A stretch of 64,000 nt of DNA from Synechocystis sp. LKSZ1 (GCF_040436315.1 NZ_AP031572.1:3534001-3598000), one strand, 5' to 3'. Shown: positions 15,469 through 25,544, counted from the first letter of the stretch. Made by a program: numbers and translations. The notes: a model not told the origin generated them from the letters alone.

Positions 15469-16980
15469 TCAGCCCAGAAAAAGCTGATAGGCCGGATTGT
15501 GGCTTTCATCCCAGTAACGATAACCCAAGTTATCTAGAAATGTCTGCCAATCAGCCATCTCCTCCGGGGGAACCTGCATCCCGACCACAATACGTCCATA
15601 GTCGGCCCCATGGTTGCGGTAATGGAACAAGCTAATATTCCAGGCCGGATTCATACATTTTAAAAATTTCATCAAGGCCCCCGGCCGCTCAGGAAATTCA
15701 AAGCGGTAGAGCAGTTCATGGTCGGCTAGGCTGGAACGTCCCCCCACCATGTGCCGCAGGTGGAGTTTGGTGAGTTCATCATCGGTTAAATCCAAGGTCT
15801 TAAAGCCATGGCCCTCAAAGATGGCGGCCAGATGGGTCGCATCGCCACGATTTTGAATTTGGATACCCACGAAGATATGGGCCTCCTCCCGACTGGCAAT
15901 ACGATAGCTAAATTCCGTTAAATTATGCTTGCCCAATAGCTCACAAAACTGCCGCAGACTGCCCCGTTGTTCGGGAATGGTCACAGCAAAAATGGCCTCG
16001 CGGTGTTCCCCATATTCTGCCCGTTCGGCCACAAAGCGGAGACGATCAAAATTCATATTGGCCCCGCAGGCCACGGCGATTAGGCTCTCCCCTTGACAGC
16101 CTTCCCGTTCCACGTAGGCCTTGAGACCCGCAATGGCCAAGGCCCCGGCCGGTTCCAAAATCGAGCGCGTATCCTCAAAGACATCCTTGATGGCCGCGCA
16201 AATATTGTCGGTATCCACCAAAATCATCTCGTCCACGTACTGCTGACACAGCCGGAAGGTTTCGTCCCCCACCTCCCGTACTGCCACCCCATCAGCAAAG
16301 AGGCCGACCTGAGCCAACTTAACCCGTTGACCGGCCTTGAGGGATTGGGCCATGGCATCCGCATCCACCGGCTCAACCCCAATCATTTTTATCTCGGGAT
16401 AGAGTCGTTTAACGTAGGCGGCAATGCCCGCCATCAGGCCACCACCACCAATGGCCACAAAAATGGCGTGGATTGGCTGTTGGTACTGACGCAAAATCTC
16501 CATGCCAATGGTTCCCTGGCCGGCGATCACGTCCGGGTCATTGAAGGGATGAATAAAGGTTAGGCCCTTTTCCTGCTCTAACTGACGAGCGTAGGCGTAG
16601 GCATCATCATAGGTATCACCGTGGAGCACCACCACGCCCCCCCGGGCCTTGACGGCATCGACCTTAACTTGGGGGGTTGTTACCGGCATCACGATCAGGG
16701 CCTGAGTTCCCAATTTCGAGGCCCCGAGGGCCACACCTTGAGCATGATTCCCTGCGGAAGCGGCAATCACCCCTTGTTTAAGCAAATCTGGGGGCAACTG
16801 AGCCATTTTGTTATAGGCCCCACGCAACTTAAAGGAAAATACCGGTTGCATGTCCTCTCGCTTGAGGTAAACGCGATTATTGAGCCGACGGGACAGATTT
16901 TGGGCATAGTCGAGGGGCGTTTCCTGGGCTACATCGTAGACTCGGGCTTTGAGGATACGTTCAAGGTAATCGGAGGACAT
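15469..16980 (-). CDS. ilvA: Threonine ammonia-lyase, biosynthetic
   Basis: This PLP enzyme converts threonine to 2-oxobutanoate, the first step of isoleucine synthesis. The PLP lysine is K51 in FSFKLRGAYNKM. SAGNHAQG binds the substrate carboxylate, and the glycine loop IGGGGLMAG (about 177-185) binds the phosphate. Residues from about 330 form two ACT-like regulatory domains (AIFAVTIPEQRGSLRQF and YRFEFPERPGALMKF), the sites for isoleucine and valine control in the long biosynthetic form. The 503-residue length is normal for this form. A 112-nt gap separates it from the binding-protein gene upstream. Confidence 0.95.
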   Translation of the reverse strand: MSSDYLERILKARVYDVAQETPLDYAQNLSRRLNNRVYLKREDMQPVFSFKLRGAYNKMAQLPPDLLKQGVIAASAGNHAQGVALGASKLGTQALIVMPVTTPQVKVDAVKARGGVVVLHGDTYDDAYAYARQLEQEKGLTFIHPFNDPDVIAGQGTIGMEILRQYQQPIHAIFVAIGGGGLMAGIAAYVKRLYPEIKMIGVEPVDADAMAQSLKAGQRVKLAQVGLFADGVAVREVGDETFRLCQQYVDEMILVDTDNICAAIKDVFEDTRSILEPAGALAIAGLKAYVEREGCQGESLIAVACGANMNFDRLRFVAERAEYGEHREAIFAVTIPEQRGSLRQFCELLGKHNLTEFSYRIASREEAHIFVGIQIQNRGDATHLAAIFEGHGFKTLDLTDDELTKLHLRHMVGGRSSLADHELLYRFEFPERPGALMKFLKCMNPAWNISLFHYRNHGADYGRIVVGMQVPPEEMADWQTFLDNLGYRYWDESHNPAYQLFLG

Positions 16981-17054
16981 AGTTGCGCAATAAAATCAAA
17001 TTCTGACGCTAGGCTTTGAAACTTGGGACTGCTCACTTATCCAAGCTTATGGGA

Positions 17055-17083
17055 TGGGGGTTGATGATTATCTACCCCCCAAT
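17055..17083 (-). other. GC-rich hairpin between the binding-protein gene and ilvA
   Basis: On the minus strand, GGGGGGT and ACCCCC form a stem around an 11-13-nt AT-rich loop, just after the stop of the periplasmic binding-protein gene. No T-tract follows, so it is at best a weak terminator or mRNA-stabilising hairpin. Confidence 0.35.
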
Positions 17084-17092
17084 CATTATTGA

Positions 17093-18487
17093 TTATGGAT
17101 GAGCGATTAACGTAAAGTCATAGCCCGTAATATGGCCTGGGGCCGGTTTCATTTCCACGAGAGTAGCGGGCCCAGACCGCTCTCCATTGGGCAAAAAATG
17201 CACCTCTCCATTAATACTTGGGGCAACAAATTGAGGATTGCCTAGGGCCTGTTGTAAACCCGTGCGACTCGGATTTTGACCTAATCCCTGGGCCAGAACA
17301 TAGGTGGCATCGTAGGCCCCGGCGGTACGCCAAGACACATCCCCTCCCCACTGCTGACGGGCGGCCTTGGCAAACCCCAAACTGGTTTTATTTTTGGCAC
17401 TCCAAGGTACAGCGAGAATAAGGCCCACCGTATTTTGGCCCTGCTCTAGAGTCTTGATCGTTGCTAACGTGCTATTACCATACAGTTTCAATTGCCCCTG
17501 ATTCGCTTTGGCGAGGTCGTAGGCATTCTGGAGTCGCTCAATATGGGGTAATAGCAATAAACCTTTGGCGCCACTGGCCAGGGCCTCTTGGATAGCTGTT
17601 TTCGGCACTAGAGTCTTATTACTCAGGTCACAGACGGTAGGCGCTAACTGGCCCCCATTTTTGAGGAAATTGGCCATAAATTCCTGTTCAAAGGAAACGG
17701 CGTCAGGGGCCTGGGAATCGTAGCAAACCGCTACCGTTGGTGTTTTGGCCCGGGCTATTTCGCTCAGAGAACGAGCTGCGGTACTGATGGTAGGCACAAC
17801 CCGAAAAATATAGTCACCGACATCGCCCACCCCATTGGCCAGACTAGTCGGATTAACTAACACCAATTTCCCTGCTTGGTAAGTAGGAGCAGCACTTAGG
17901 GTCGCACTACTGGCATTATGGCCAATCACCCCAAGGATCTCTGGATTGGCTACCAAAGCCTGGGCCACCTTGGGGGCCAGATTGGAATCATTACTGTCAT
18001 CAACTAGAGTGATGTGTAAATAGCGTCCTTTAATACCTCCCTGACGATTAATTTCTTCCTGGGCTTGGGCGACTCCTCGCAGGATCTCCTGGGCAATGTT
18101 GAGGTTACCGGAGACCGGGGCGACAACGGCAATTCTGAGAGGATTATTTTCCAGGGCCTTCAGGTTATTCAGATAAATAAGCGCTTCGGGATCATTGCGG
18201 TTTTGTTGGAGATACTCAGAATATAAATTAATAGCCTTAATACTATTGCTGGCTACTGCTGCTTGTATCGCTAATTGTTTTTTCTCATTGTTAGGACTAG
18301 TCACTAGAATCCGGGAGCCGTCACTAAACCGAGTTGCTAAATCAGGGGAAACAGAGAGACCGGATTGCGTAGACTGGAGACTTCCCCCTTGAATTTGTCG
18401 CCATAGCCACCAACCACCACCACCGACGAGCAGAAAACTCACTAACAAAGAAAGCCCGAGGATCAGTGTTTCGTTTTTTTTAGCCAT
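17093..18487 (-). CDS. ABC transporter substrate-binding protein, branched-chain amino acid type
   Basis: The 464-residue protein has an N-terminal membrane anchor (residues about 8-30, LILGLSLLVSFLLVGGGGWWLW) and then a type-1 periplasmic binding fold: PLRIAVVAPVSGNLNIAQEILRGVAQAQEEIN, VIGHNASSATLSAAPTYQAGKLVLVNPTS and DATYVLAQGL are typical of the LivJ/Peripla_BP_6 family. It probably binds an amino acid or similar ligand at the outer face of the membrane. Between anchor and binding domain is a helical segment of about 70 residues resembling a short TPR-like hairpin (AINLYSEYLQQNRNDPEALIYLNN). No permease or ATPase genes are adjacent, so it may be an orphan sensor. GGAGGAG lies before the ATG. 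Confidence 0.85.
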   Translation of the reverse strand: MAKKNETLILGLSLLVSFLLVGGGGWWLWRQIQGGSLQSTQSGLSVSPDLATRFSDGSRILVTSPNNEKKQLAIQAAVASNSIKAINLYSEYLQQNRNDPEALIYLNNLKALENNPLRIAVVAPVSGNLNIAQEILRGVAQAQEEINRQGGIKGRYLHITLVDDSNDSNLAPKVAQALVANPEILGVIGHNASSATLSAAPTYQAGKLVLVNPTSLANGVGDVGDYIFRVVPTISTAARSLSEIARAKTPTVAVCYDSQAPDAVSFEQEFMANFLKNGGQLAPTVCDLSNKTLVPKTAIQEALASGAKGLLLLPHIERLQNAYDLAKANQGQLKLYGNSTLATIKTLEQGQNTVGLILAVPWSAKNKTSLGFAKAARQQWGGDVSWRTAGAYDATYVLAQGLGQNPSRTGLQQALGNPQFVAPSINGEVHFLPNGERSGPATLVEMKPAPGHITGYDFTLIAHP

Positions 18488-18557
18488 GACTTGCCAGGAA
18501 AGAGGAGGAGAAAATCAAAACTTCCATAATCATTTATCCGCAGTAAAATCCATGAGC

Positions 18558-19457
18558 TTATTTTTCGTCAGATAAAATTAGAGAAGTATTGCCTTGGCTA
18601 TTACCCATAATAATAATTTTGCTGTTAGGGGACTCCGCTAATTTTTGCTGAGCTTCAATGGCCTTAAGCTTGAGTATTTTATCCGTCAAACCATCAGAGA
18701 GAATTTTTTGAGAAGTGGAAATTCCTTGAGCTTCAACCTTTTTTCGTTCCGCTTCTTTTCTGGCTTTCGTAATTTCCAAATCTAACTTTTGATTTTCCTG
18801 TTCTAGGGCCACTTTAGATTGGATTGCTGCTTGAATATTGTCGGGTAAAATAATATTACGCAAGAGAGCCTCTTCTACCACAAATCCCAGCGGCTTTAAT
18901 TGCTCATTCATTTTTTGGTAAAGGGTCTGGGCAATTTCTGGTCTTTTTTCGCTATAAATAGTCTGTAAACTATAGCTGGCAGTAACCTGACGAATTAAGG
19001 CTCGAAAACGAGAGACAATAATTTCCTCTTCATTAGCTCCTAATTTTTGATAAATCTCCTGGGCTTTTGCCGGATCAATACGGTACTGCAGACTTACATC
19101 TAACTTGAAACTCAATCCTTCCCTAGAAGTTGTATCAACGGTTTCTTTAATATCCTGCAAACGGGTTGAGAAAGTAATCAGTTCATCCGTAAAGGGATTC
19201 AGAAAATGCACACCAGGATCAAGAGTCTGGGGTTCAATGTTACCCAGGGTTTCCACAATCCCCACCTCCCCCGCCGGAATCACAATCCAAAAGCGCTTTA
19301 AGCTTCCCCAAAGCAAAGACACTAGCGCTAAAAGCCCAACTAGAAAGGATAAGGCCCGTATTCCCGTATTTTTGGGAGTATCCCCTTGGCTCTTGATGCT
19401 TAAAAATATACTAAAGCTAGCCACAGCAGTCATTAAAGACAACAGAAAGGGAAGCAT
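18558..19457 (-). CDS. SPFH/prohibitin-family membrane protein
   Basis: Two N-terminal hydrophobic helices anchor the protein. The SPFH/PHB domain follows: IPAGEVGIVETLGNIEPQTLDPGVHFLNPF, then VSLQYRIDPAKAQEIYQKLG and the RNIILPDNIQAAIQSKVALEQENQKLDLEITKARKEAERKKVEAQG segment, the charged coiled coil of prohibitins. Such proteins form large ring-like membrane complexes and often modulate proteases such as FtsH. The ATG at 19457 is preferred because GAGG lies 8 nt upstream; an in-frame ATG at 19505 would add 16 residues. It lies downstream of psbA on the same strand, with a probable terminator between. In cyanobacteria a link to PSII repair is only inferred from this setting. Confidence 0.87.
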   Translation of the reverse strand: MLPFLLSLMTAVASFSIFLSIKSQGDTPKNTGIRALSFLVGLLALVSLLWGSLKRFWIVIPAGEVGIVETLGNIEPQTLDPGVHFLNPFTDELITFSTRLQDIKETVDTTSREGLSFKLDVSLQYRIDPAKAQEIYQKLGANEEEIIVSRFRALIRQVTASYSLQTIYSEKRPEIAQTLYQKMNEQLKPLGFVVEEALLRNIILPDNIQAAIQSKVALEQENQKLDLEITKARKEAERKKVEAQGISTSQKILSDGLTDKILKLKAIEAQQKLAESPNSKIIIMGNSQGNTSLILSDEK

Positions 19458-19598
19458 GGTCATCACCTCAAAGGAATGTTTAGCTGAAGGGAGCAGGAAG
19501 TCCATACTGCACTAGTCAGCGATAGGCCATTCACAGCTTGATTCCAGTCTACTGTCAGTCGTGGAGATCGGCGTTCTTCAGAAGACGATATAACAACG

Positions 19599-19633
19599 CA
19601 AAAGCGCCTCCCATTGTTAGAAGACGCCTTTGA
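19599..19633 (-). terminator. Probable terminator of psbA
   Basis: On the minus strand the transcript after the psbA stop can fold AAAGGCGTCTTC with GGGAGGCGCTTTT, an imperfect stem with one bulge and one mismatch, ending in a short T-run. The position, about 40-75 nt after the stop, is suitable. Mismatches keep confidence moderate. Confidence 0.45.
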
Positions 19634-19671
19634 GTGAATTACTTATTCAATTGTTAGTTCCATCTCAGGAA

Positions 19672-20754
19672 TTAACCATGAATCGCAGGGGCGGTCAGAG
19701 CTACCGGAGCTTGGTCGCCAGAAGCGAGGTCTAGGGGGAAGTTGTGAGCATTGCGCTCGTGCATTACTTCAAAACCAATGTTGGCACGGTTCAGTACATC
19801 AGCCCAGGTGCTGATCACACGACCTTGAGAGTCAAGGATAGACTGGTTGAAGTTGAAGCCGTTCAGGTTGAAGGCCATGGTGCTTACACCCATCGCCGTG
19901 AACCAGATACCAATTACCGGCCAAGCACCCAAGAAGAAGTGCAGAGAACGGCTGTTGTTGAAGGAAGCGTATTGGAAAATCAAACGACCGAAGTAGCCGT
20001 GGGCTGCAACGATGTTGTAGGTTTCTTCTTCTTGACCGAATTTGTAGCCATAGTTCTGAGACTCAACTTCGGTGGTTTCACGCACCAAGGAGGAGGTCAC
20101 CAAAGAACCGTGCATGGCAGAGAACAGAGAACCACCGAATACACCCGCAACTCCCAGCATGTGGAAGGGGTGCATCAGGATGTTGTGCTCAGCTTGGAAC
20201 ACGATCATGAAGTTGAAGGTACCAGAGATACCCAGGGGCATACCATCGGAGAAGGAACCTTGACCAATGGGGTAGATCAAGAACACAGCGGTAGCGGCGG
20301 ATACGGGGGCAGAGTAAGCCACGCAGATCCAAGGACGCATGCCTAAGCGGTAGGAGAGTTCCCACTGACGACCCATGTAGCAGAAAACGCCAATGAGGAA
20401 GTGGAAAACAACCAACTGGTAGGGACCACCGTTGTAGAGCCACTCATCGAGGGAAGCAGCTTCCCAGATGGGGTAGAAGTGCAGACCAATCGCATTGGAG
20501 GAAGGCACAACAGCACCAGAGATGATGTTGTTACCGTAGAGCAGAGAACCAGCAACGGGCTCACGGATACCGTCGATGTCAACGGGAGGAGCGGCGATGA
20601 AGGCAATGATGAAGCAGGTGGTAGCAGTTAGCAGCGTGGGGATCATCAGAGTACCGAACCAACCGACGTAGATGCGGTTGTTGGTGCTGGTGACCCACTG
20701 ACAGAACTGTTCCCACAGAGAAGCGCTCTCGCGCTGTTGTAGGGTAGTGGTCAT
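19672..20754 (-). CDS. psbA: Photosystem II reaction-centre protein D1
   Basis: The 360-residue protein is a near-textbook D1 with five membrane helices. Q130 is present in [11 protein letters not shown], which marks the low-light/standard D1:1-like form rather than the E130 high-light form. [41 protein letters not shown] gives the QB-site and stromal loop, and the C-terminus [20 protein letters not shown] retains the CtpA cleavage site after Ala344 with a 16-residue extension. D1 carries P680, pheophytin and QB ligands and most ligands of the Mn cluster. The gene has its own promoter (20812-20840). Confidence 0.99.
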   Translation of the reverse strand: MTTTLQQRESASLWEQFCQWVTSTNNRIYVGWFGTLMIPTLLTATTCFIIAFIAAPPVDIDGIREPVAGSLLYGNNIISGAVVPSSNAIGLHFYPIWEAASLDEWLYNGGPYQLVVFHFLIGVFCYMGRQWELSYRLGMRPWICVAYSAPVSAATAVFLIYPIGQGSFSDGMPLGISGTFNFMIVFQAEHNILMHPFHMLGVAGVFGGSLFSAMHGSLVTSSLVRETTEVESQNYGYKFGQEEETYNIVAAHGYFGRLIFQYASFNNSRSLHFFLGAWPVIGIWFTAMGVSTMAFNLNGFNFNQSILDSQGRVISTWADVLNRANIGFEVMHERNAHNFPLDLASGDQAPVALTAPAIHG

Positions 20755-20811
20755 GGTTTTATAATTCCTGTTATGAATTTGTCAAGGTGCGGATTGCGTT
20801 TGACACCTCCT

Positions 20812-20840
20812 ATATTACGGATTTCCTCACCCTTTGTAAA
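20812..20840 (-). promoter_or_regulatory. psbA promoter with sigma70-type boxes
   Basis: Reading the minus strand, TTTACA (20840-20835) and TAATAT (20817-20812) are separated by exactly 17 nt. This gives a leader of about 50 nt before the psbA ATG, with AGGA about 12 nt before the start. The -35 box lies in a tandem CTTTACAAAG repeat (second copy at about 20841-20850), which may be a binding site for light regulation. Both spacing and location are ideal. Confidence 0.75.
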
Positions 20841-20945
20841 GCTTTGTAAAGCCTTTTTAACAAAAGTCTTTCTGATGACATGGATAAGTACAGATTATGG
20901 GGATAGCGAGACGACCGCAAAAGGCGATCTTTAGATTGCAGCCCC

Positions 20946-20967
20946 GGGCTTCAACGATGCTCAGCCC
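20946..20967 (-). repeat. 22-nt palindromic repeat after asnS, same family as the one at 32315
   Basis: On the minus strand this 22-mer begins GGGCTGAGC and ends GAAGCCC, so GGGCT and AGCCC can pair. It differs at only three positions from the 22-mer at 32315-32336. It lies 9 nt after the asnS stop and is followed by a second small hairpin, GATCGC-CTTTT-GCGGTC. It could help end the asnS transcript, but the near-identity to the other copy points to a dispersed repeat family. Confidence 0.55.
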
Positions 20968-20975
20968 GCAATTCC

Positions 20976-22367
20976 CTAAAATTCTGCGTTAAGGGGGGTG
21001 CGGGGAAAGGGAATGACATCCCGGATATTAGCCATGCCCGTCATAAACTGCACAATCCGTTCAAAGCCCAGGCCAAATCCCGCATGGGGAACAGTGCCAA
21101 AGCGTCGGAGGTCAAGGTACCACCAGAGATCTTCGGGATTCATTCCCTGGGCCTGGATGCGTTTTTCTAGGATCTCCCAGCGTTCTTCCCGTTGAGAGCC
21201 ACCAATAATCTCACCAATTTTAGGAACCAGGATGTCCATGGCGGCCACGGTTTTCTGGTCATCATTCAGGCGCATATAAAAGGCTTTGATCTCAGCGGGA
21301 TAATCGGTCACGATCATGGGCCGCTTAAAGACCTCTTCGGCGAGATAACGCTCATGCTCCGACTGTAGATCTACGCCCCAGGCCACGGGATATTCAAAGG
21401 ACTTGGGGGCCTTTTCCAGTAACTGAATTGCTTCGGTGTAGGTAATGCGGGCAAATTCCTGATGAATAATCTGATCTGCCGTCGCCAGCACGGTATTGTC
21501 GATACGCTGATTAAAAAATTCCATGTCCTCGGGACAGGCTGCTAAGACTGACTTGAAGAGATATTTCAAAAATTCCTCGGCTAAATTCTGATCGCCCTCC
21601 AGGTCACAAAAGGCCATTTCCGGCTCCACCATCCAAAATTCGGCGAGGTGGCGGGAGGTATTGGAATTTTCGGCCCGGAAGGTAGGGCCAAACGTATAGA
21701 CATTCTGGAAGGCCAGGGCCATGATTTCGGCTTCTAACTGGCCACTGACGGTGAGATAGGCCTGTTTACCGAAAAAATCCTGTTTAAAATCCACGCTCTG
21801 GTCAGGATTCCGGGGAATTTTATGCAAATCCAGGGTCGTGACAGAAAAGAGCTCTCCTGCGCCTTCGCAATCACTGGCCGTAATGATGGGCGTATGTACC
21901 CAAAGAAAGCCCCGCTCTTGGAAAAATTGATGAATAGCCGCGGCACAGGCATTACGCACCCGCATCACGGCTCCTAGGGTATTCGTCCGGGCCCGGAGAT
22001 GACCAATGGTTCTGAGAAACTCAAAACTGTGGCGTTTTTTCTGGAGGGGATAGGTGGCGGGATCGGCTTCTCCAAAAACCTCTACCTGCTGAGCCTTCAG
22101 TTCAATGCGTTGGCCCTGGCCCGGAGACAGCACCAATATTCCCGAGACTTGCAGGGACGCGCCCGTATTCAGCCGCGACAGTAGGTTAGAGTAGTCCGGC
22201 AGGGTCGGCTCTAGAATCACCTGGAGATTGGCCAGGGCCGAACCATCATTGACTTCCACAAAACTGAAGTCCTTGAGTTCCCGTTTAGTCCTCACCCAGC
22301 CCTGGATAGTGACTTCGGCGTTGGCTTGGCCATGGCGGAGGAGATGGAGAATTCGTTGATGCGTCAT
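20976..22367 (-). CDS. asnS: Asparagine--tRNA ligase
   Basis: The 463-residue class IIb aminoacyl-tRNA synthetase charges tRNA-Asn. An OB-fold anticodon-binding domain comes first ([25 protein letters not shown]), then the catalytic domain with motif 2 ([22 protein letters not shown]) and motif 3 ([12 protein letters not shown]). The DCEGAGELF segment is typical of AsnRS rather than AspRS. Length is normal. It begins 45 nt after the stop of the pentapeptide protein on the same strand, so the two may be co-transcribed. Downstream psbA has its own promoter. Confidence 0.96.
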   Translation of the reverse strand: MTHQRILHLLRHGQANAEVTIQGWVRTKRELKDFSFVEVNDGSALANLQVILEPTLPDYSNLLSRLNTGASLQVSGILVLSPGQGQRIELKAQQVEVFGEADPATYPLQKKRHSFEFLRTIGHLRARTNTLGAVMRVRNACAAAIHQFFQERGFLWVHTPIITASDCEGAGELFSVTTLDLHKIPRNPDQSVDFKQDFFGKQAYLTVSGQLEAEIMALAFQNVYTFGPTFRAENSNTSRHLAEFWMVEPEMAFCDLEGDQNLAEEFLKYLFKSVLAACPEDMEFFNQRIDNTVLATADQIIHQEFARITYTEAIQLLEKAPKSFEYPVAWGVDLQSEHERYLAEEVFKRPMIVTDYPAEIKAFYMRLNDDQKTVAAMDILVPKIGEIIGGSQREERWEILEKRIQAQGMNPEDLWWYLDLRRFGTVPHAGFGLGFERIVQFMTGMANIRDVIPFPRTPLNAEF

Positions 22368-22412
22368 AAATTTACCCGTTAGCAGCCAGTAGTGAGGCGA
22401 TCCCAGAAAAGC

Positions 22413-24374
22413 TCAGGGCCTATCCAAGGGAACGGTTGTTGGCTTGTTCAATTGTTGCAAAAAATCAGGATCGAATTGGGCCTTTTGCCAATGAAGAGCC
22501 GCTTGAATGTTGCCCACCGTTAATCCCTTGGCTCCCCGTAGGTCGGCCCCTGTCAGATCAACCCCTTGCAAAATGGCAGCTTGGAGATTGGCCCCCTGGA
22601 GTTTCGCTGCCACCAAGCTACTTTCGCTTAAGTTGGCCCCCTCTAGATTGGCCCCTGTCAGATTCGCTTCCATTAGTTTGGTTTGCTTTATCACAGCCTG
22701 ACGGAGTTGGGCCTGGGCGAGATTGGCCCCGAACAAATTACTGCCCTGGAGATTTGTCCGATTGAGATTAGCCGCCGTGAGGGTAGCCATGACCAGGTTG
22801 GTATTTTCCAGGTTGAGACCGCTGAGGTCAGCACCAGCCAAATTAGCCTGGTAGTCCAAATTGTAGGCTTGGCGTTCAAACAACGAGACAAAAGCTGGCG
22901 GAATCTGGGTTGTCACATCGTAGAGGGCCCCGTGAACTTGGGCATTGGTCAAATCTGTTCCCATCAGGTTTGCGCCCCGCAGATCCGCTTGGCTCAAATT
23001 GGCCTGTTTGAGAATAGATTGGCTGAGGTTGGCCTGCCGTAGGTCTGCCCCCTGGAGGTCAGCACCAGTGAGGTTCTGCTTGGGTTCAATTTTATAAGCG
23101 GCGTTGAGTAGAAATTGCCATTGCTTGGGAAAATGATTTACCATCATCGCATCGTAAGTACTACCAGTAAAGTTAGTCTGTTGGTTAAGCTCGGCCTGTC
23201 TTAAATCGGCCCCCCGCAGATTGGCTTGCTTGAGAATGGTATTTTCCAGATGGGCCTTTTGAAGAGATGCTCCCCCTAAATTGGCTCTTGTCAGATCGAC
23301 ATCCCGCAGATTTGTACCACTGAGGTCTACACCACCTAGGTTGGCTTGAACTAAATCAGTCTGGGTCTTTTCCTTGCTATCAATAAAATAGGCCCCAGCG
23401 TTCTGGAGAAAGGTTTTAAGCTTAGAGAAGGGTTGGGTTTGTTGGTCGTAGATGGCCCCCTTCAAGTTAGTGCCGTAGAGATTGGCATTGATTAAGTTAG
23501 CCCCCCGTAAATCGACTCCACGTAGATCCGCTAAGCTTAGGTCTGCCTTAAAAAAGTCGGCCCTGCGTAATTTGCTCCCCACCAGTAGGGATTGACTGAG
23601 TTGGGCATTGCTTAGATTGGCCTCTGTGAGATCGGCCTGGGCCATCTGGGCACGATTTAAGCGTGTCGATTGGAGGTCGGCGAACTGGAGATTGGCCTGG
23701 TCGAGATTGATATTTTCGAGATTGGCCCGCTGGAGATGGGCCCAGGGGAGTTGAATTGTGGCCAGTTGGGCCCCCTGCAAATTCAGGCCGGTTAGGTTAA
23801 CGCATTCGGCATAAAATCCCTTGAGGAAGGCTAGGCGGCGCCACTGTTGCCATTGAGACCGATTTAGGCCCCAAGGAGGGGTATTTTCTTCTGCACAGCC
23901 ACGATTGAGGGAATCGAGGGCCTCGATCCGGCCAGCACTCGCGCTAATCTCAGCGGGTTGAATATTATTGATTACTTGCCAGGCCTGGTTCCGGGCTTCC
24001 CGTTGACGTTTATCCGCCTCTGAGATGAAGAGAATGGCCCCGAAGAGCAGACTTAATTGCCCCAAAAAAGTGACTAGGGCCGTGCAGGTTTTAACCGTTT
24101 CCCAAATATTTCGACGCGGGAGGCGGGAAGTATCAGCAGAAGCAGCCTGATGGTGCAGGAAATAGTTCCACAGACGACGACAATCTTCCAAGGAAATGTG
24201 CCAATCCCGTGCTGTATTGATCAGTTGCAATTCCAGTTCAAAGGGTTGTTTTTGTAAGTGCTGGAGGGCCTGAAAATGCGCTTGAACCGTCTCTGGATGG
24301 AGTTTAGCTAAGGCTAATTTCGTTGTGTCTAGGCTAGATTCAGGGGCGGGTTGTGGGGTCAGGGGTTCTTCCAT
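22413..24374 (-). CDS. Large pentapeptide-repeat protein with central membrane segment
   Basis: The chosen start (MEEPLTPQPAPES) gives about 653 residues. The first 150 include a helical region and one hydrophobic helix (VTFLGQLSLLFGAILFI), followed by a linker. The rest is pentapeptide repeats A(D/N)Lxx in several blocks, separated by YDQQTQPFSKLKTFLQNA-like and YDAMMVNHFPKQWQFLLNAAY-like insertions. Each block would form a right-handed four-sided beta helix. Such proteins are abundant in cyanobacteria and have largely unknown roles. The ATG at 24374 is preferred over 24527 because the longer form would overlap the divergent aldo/keto reductase gene at 24488. Confidence 0.85.
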   Translation of the reverse strand: MEEPLTPQPAPESSLDTTKLALAKLHPETVQAHFQALQHLQKQPFELELQLINTARDWHISLEDCRRLWNYFLHHQAASADTSRLPRRNIWETVKTCTALVTFLGQLSLLFGAILFISEADKRQREARNQAWQVINNIQPAEISASAGRIEALDSLNRGCAEENTPPWGLNRSQWQQWRRLAFLKGFYAECVNLTGLNLQGAQLATIQLPWAHLQRANLENINLDQANLQFADLQSTRLNRAQMAQADLTEANLSNAQLSQSLLVGSKLRRADFFKADLSLADLRGVDLRGANLINANLYGTNLKGAIYDQQTQPFSKLKTFLQNAGAYFIDSKEKTQTDLVQANLGGVDLSGTNLRDVDLTRANLGGASLQKAHLENTILKQANLRGADLRQAELNQQTNFTGSTYDAMMVNHFPKQWQFLLNAAYKIEPKQNLTGADLQGADLRQANLSQSILKQANLSQADLRGANLMGTDLTNAQVHGALYDVTTQIPPAFVSLFERQAYNLDYQANLAGADLSGLNLENTNLVMATLTAANLNRTNLQGSNLFGANLAQAQLRQAVIKQTKLMEANLTGANLEGANLSESSLVAAKLQGANLQAAILQGVDLTGADLRGAKGLTVGNIQAALHWQKAQFDPDFLQQLNKPTTVPLDRP

Positions 24375-24487
24375 CAGTAGCCAATCCAGCGGGCAATCCA
24401 GTGTGTAGGGAACGACGAAGCTAGTGTAGCGAATCCCGGAGATGCTATTTTGCCTAGGTGGGCAGTTTTGTGGCGTGAATCGAAACA

Positions 24488-25456
24488 ATGGCGAAAATAA
24501 TCTTTCCAGAGATGGGCTGTGGGACATGGGCCTGGGGAAACCGCTTTCTATGGGGCTATGGCCCGGAGATGGATGCCAGTCTCCAGCAGGTATTTAACTA
24601 TTGCGTGGGTCAAGGCATCACCCTCTTTGATACGGGGGACTCCTACGGAACCGGCAAACTCCAGGGCCGCAGTGAGGAACTGCTTGGACAATTTGCCACT
24701 GCCTACCAAGGGCTTAACCAAGACCGGATTCAACTGGCCACCAAGCTGGCCCCTTACCCCTGGCGACTGACCCCTGCTTCCTTGGTTAAAGCCGGTCTAG
24801 CGTCGCAGCAACGCCTCCAGCGGCCCATTGATCTCGCGCAACTCCATTGGTCCACGGCCAACTATGCCCCTTGGCAGGAACGTCCCTTACTGGAAGGTCT
24901 GGCTCGACTGTGTGAACAGGGCCAGGCCAAGGTCATTGGCCTATCCAACTTCGGCCCAAAACGTCTGCAGCAGGCCCATCACTTTTTCAGCGATCGCGGC
25001 CTAACTATTGCCAGCTTGCAGGTGCAGTACTCTCTGCTGTCCACTTATCCTGTGACGGTACTGGACTTAAAGGCCCTTTGCGATGACTTGGGGATTCAAC
25101 TGATTGCCTACAGCCCCCTGACCTTAGGCCTTTTAACCGGCAAATATGACCCTACGAACTTACCATCGGGAGTCCGGGGCTTGTTATTCCGGCGGTTATT
25201 ACCTAAAATCCAACCGCTCCTGTCCCTGCTTCAGGCCATTGCCGATCAACGACAAAAAACACCGGCCCAGGTGGCCTTGAACTGGTGTCTGTGCAAGGGA
25301 ACCCTGCCGATTCCGGGGGCCAAATCGCTGCAACAGGCCCAGGAAAATGCCGGGGCCTTGGGTTGGCGCTTAGATGATGGCGAAGTATTGGAACTTGACC
25401 GCGTCGCTGGGGGCCTAGGCCAAACCATGGTGCAAAATATTTTTCAAAGTCGCTGA
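24488..25456 (+). CDS. Aldo/keto reductase
   Basis: The 322-residue protein is a TIM-barrel NADPH-dependent oxidoreductase. The catalytic tetrad is visible in order: Asp and Tyr in LFDTGDSYGTG, Lys in QLATKLAPYPW and His in LAQLHWST. The NADP-binding C-terminal part has IPGAKSLQQAQENAGALGW. The substrate is not predictable; the family reduces aldehydes and ketones. It begins with MAKIIFPEMGCGTWAWGNRFLWGYG, similar to cyanobacterial and plant homologues. It is divergent from the pentapeptide gene and convergent with psaK, separated by a strong hairpin. Confidence 0.88.
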   Translation: MAKIIFPEMGCGTWAWGNRFLWGYGPEMDASLQQVFNYCVGQGITLFDTGDSYGTGKLQGRSEELLGQFATAYQGLNQDRIQLATKLAPYPWRLTPASLVKAGLASQQRLQRPIDLAQLHWSTANYAPWQERPLLEGLARLCEQGQAKVIGLSNFGPKRLQQAHHFFSDRGLTIASLQVQYSLLSTYPVTVLDLKALCDDLGIQLIAYSPLTLGLLTGKYDPTNLPSGVRGLLFRRLLPKIQPLLSLLQAIADQRQKTPAQVALNWCLCKGTLPIPGAKSLQQAQENAGALGWRLDDGEVLELDRVAGGLGQTMVQNIFQSR

Positions 25457-25463
25457 AGATACG

Positions 25464-25498
25464 AAAAAGCCCCCCCCTTTAGTGCGTTGAGGGGGCCA
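25464..25498 (-). terminator. Strong rho-independent terminator of psaK
   Basis: On the minus strand, GGCCCCC pairs with GGGGGGC around a 13-nt loop and is followed by TTTTTC, the classic form, about 50-80 nt after the psaK stop. On the plus strand the same hairpin also closes the aldo/keto reductase transcript, but without a good T-tract there. Confidence 0.8.
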
Positions 25499-25544
25499 TT
25501 CAATCCTGTACCCACCGGTTATTCACCCGTGAATAGACACACTA

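Noticed and set aside
19744-20631. Open frames opposite psbA
   Set aside because: They mirror the strongly biased codon use of psbA and encode no known protein.
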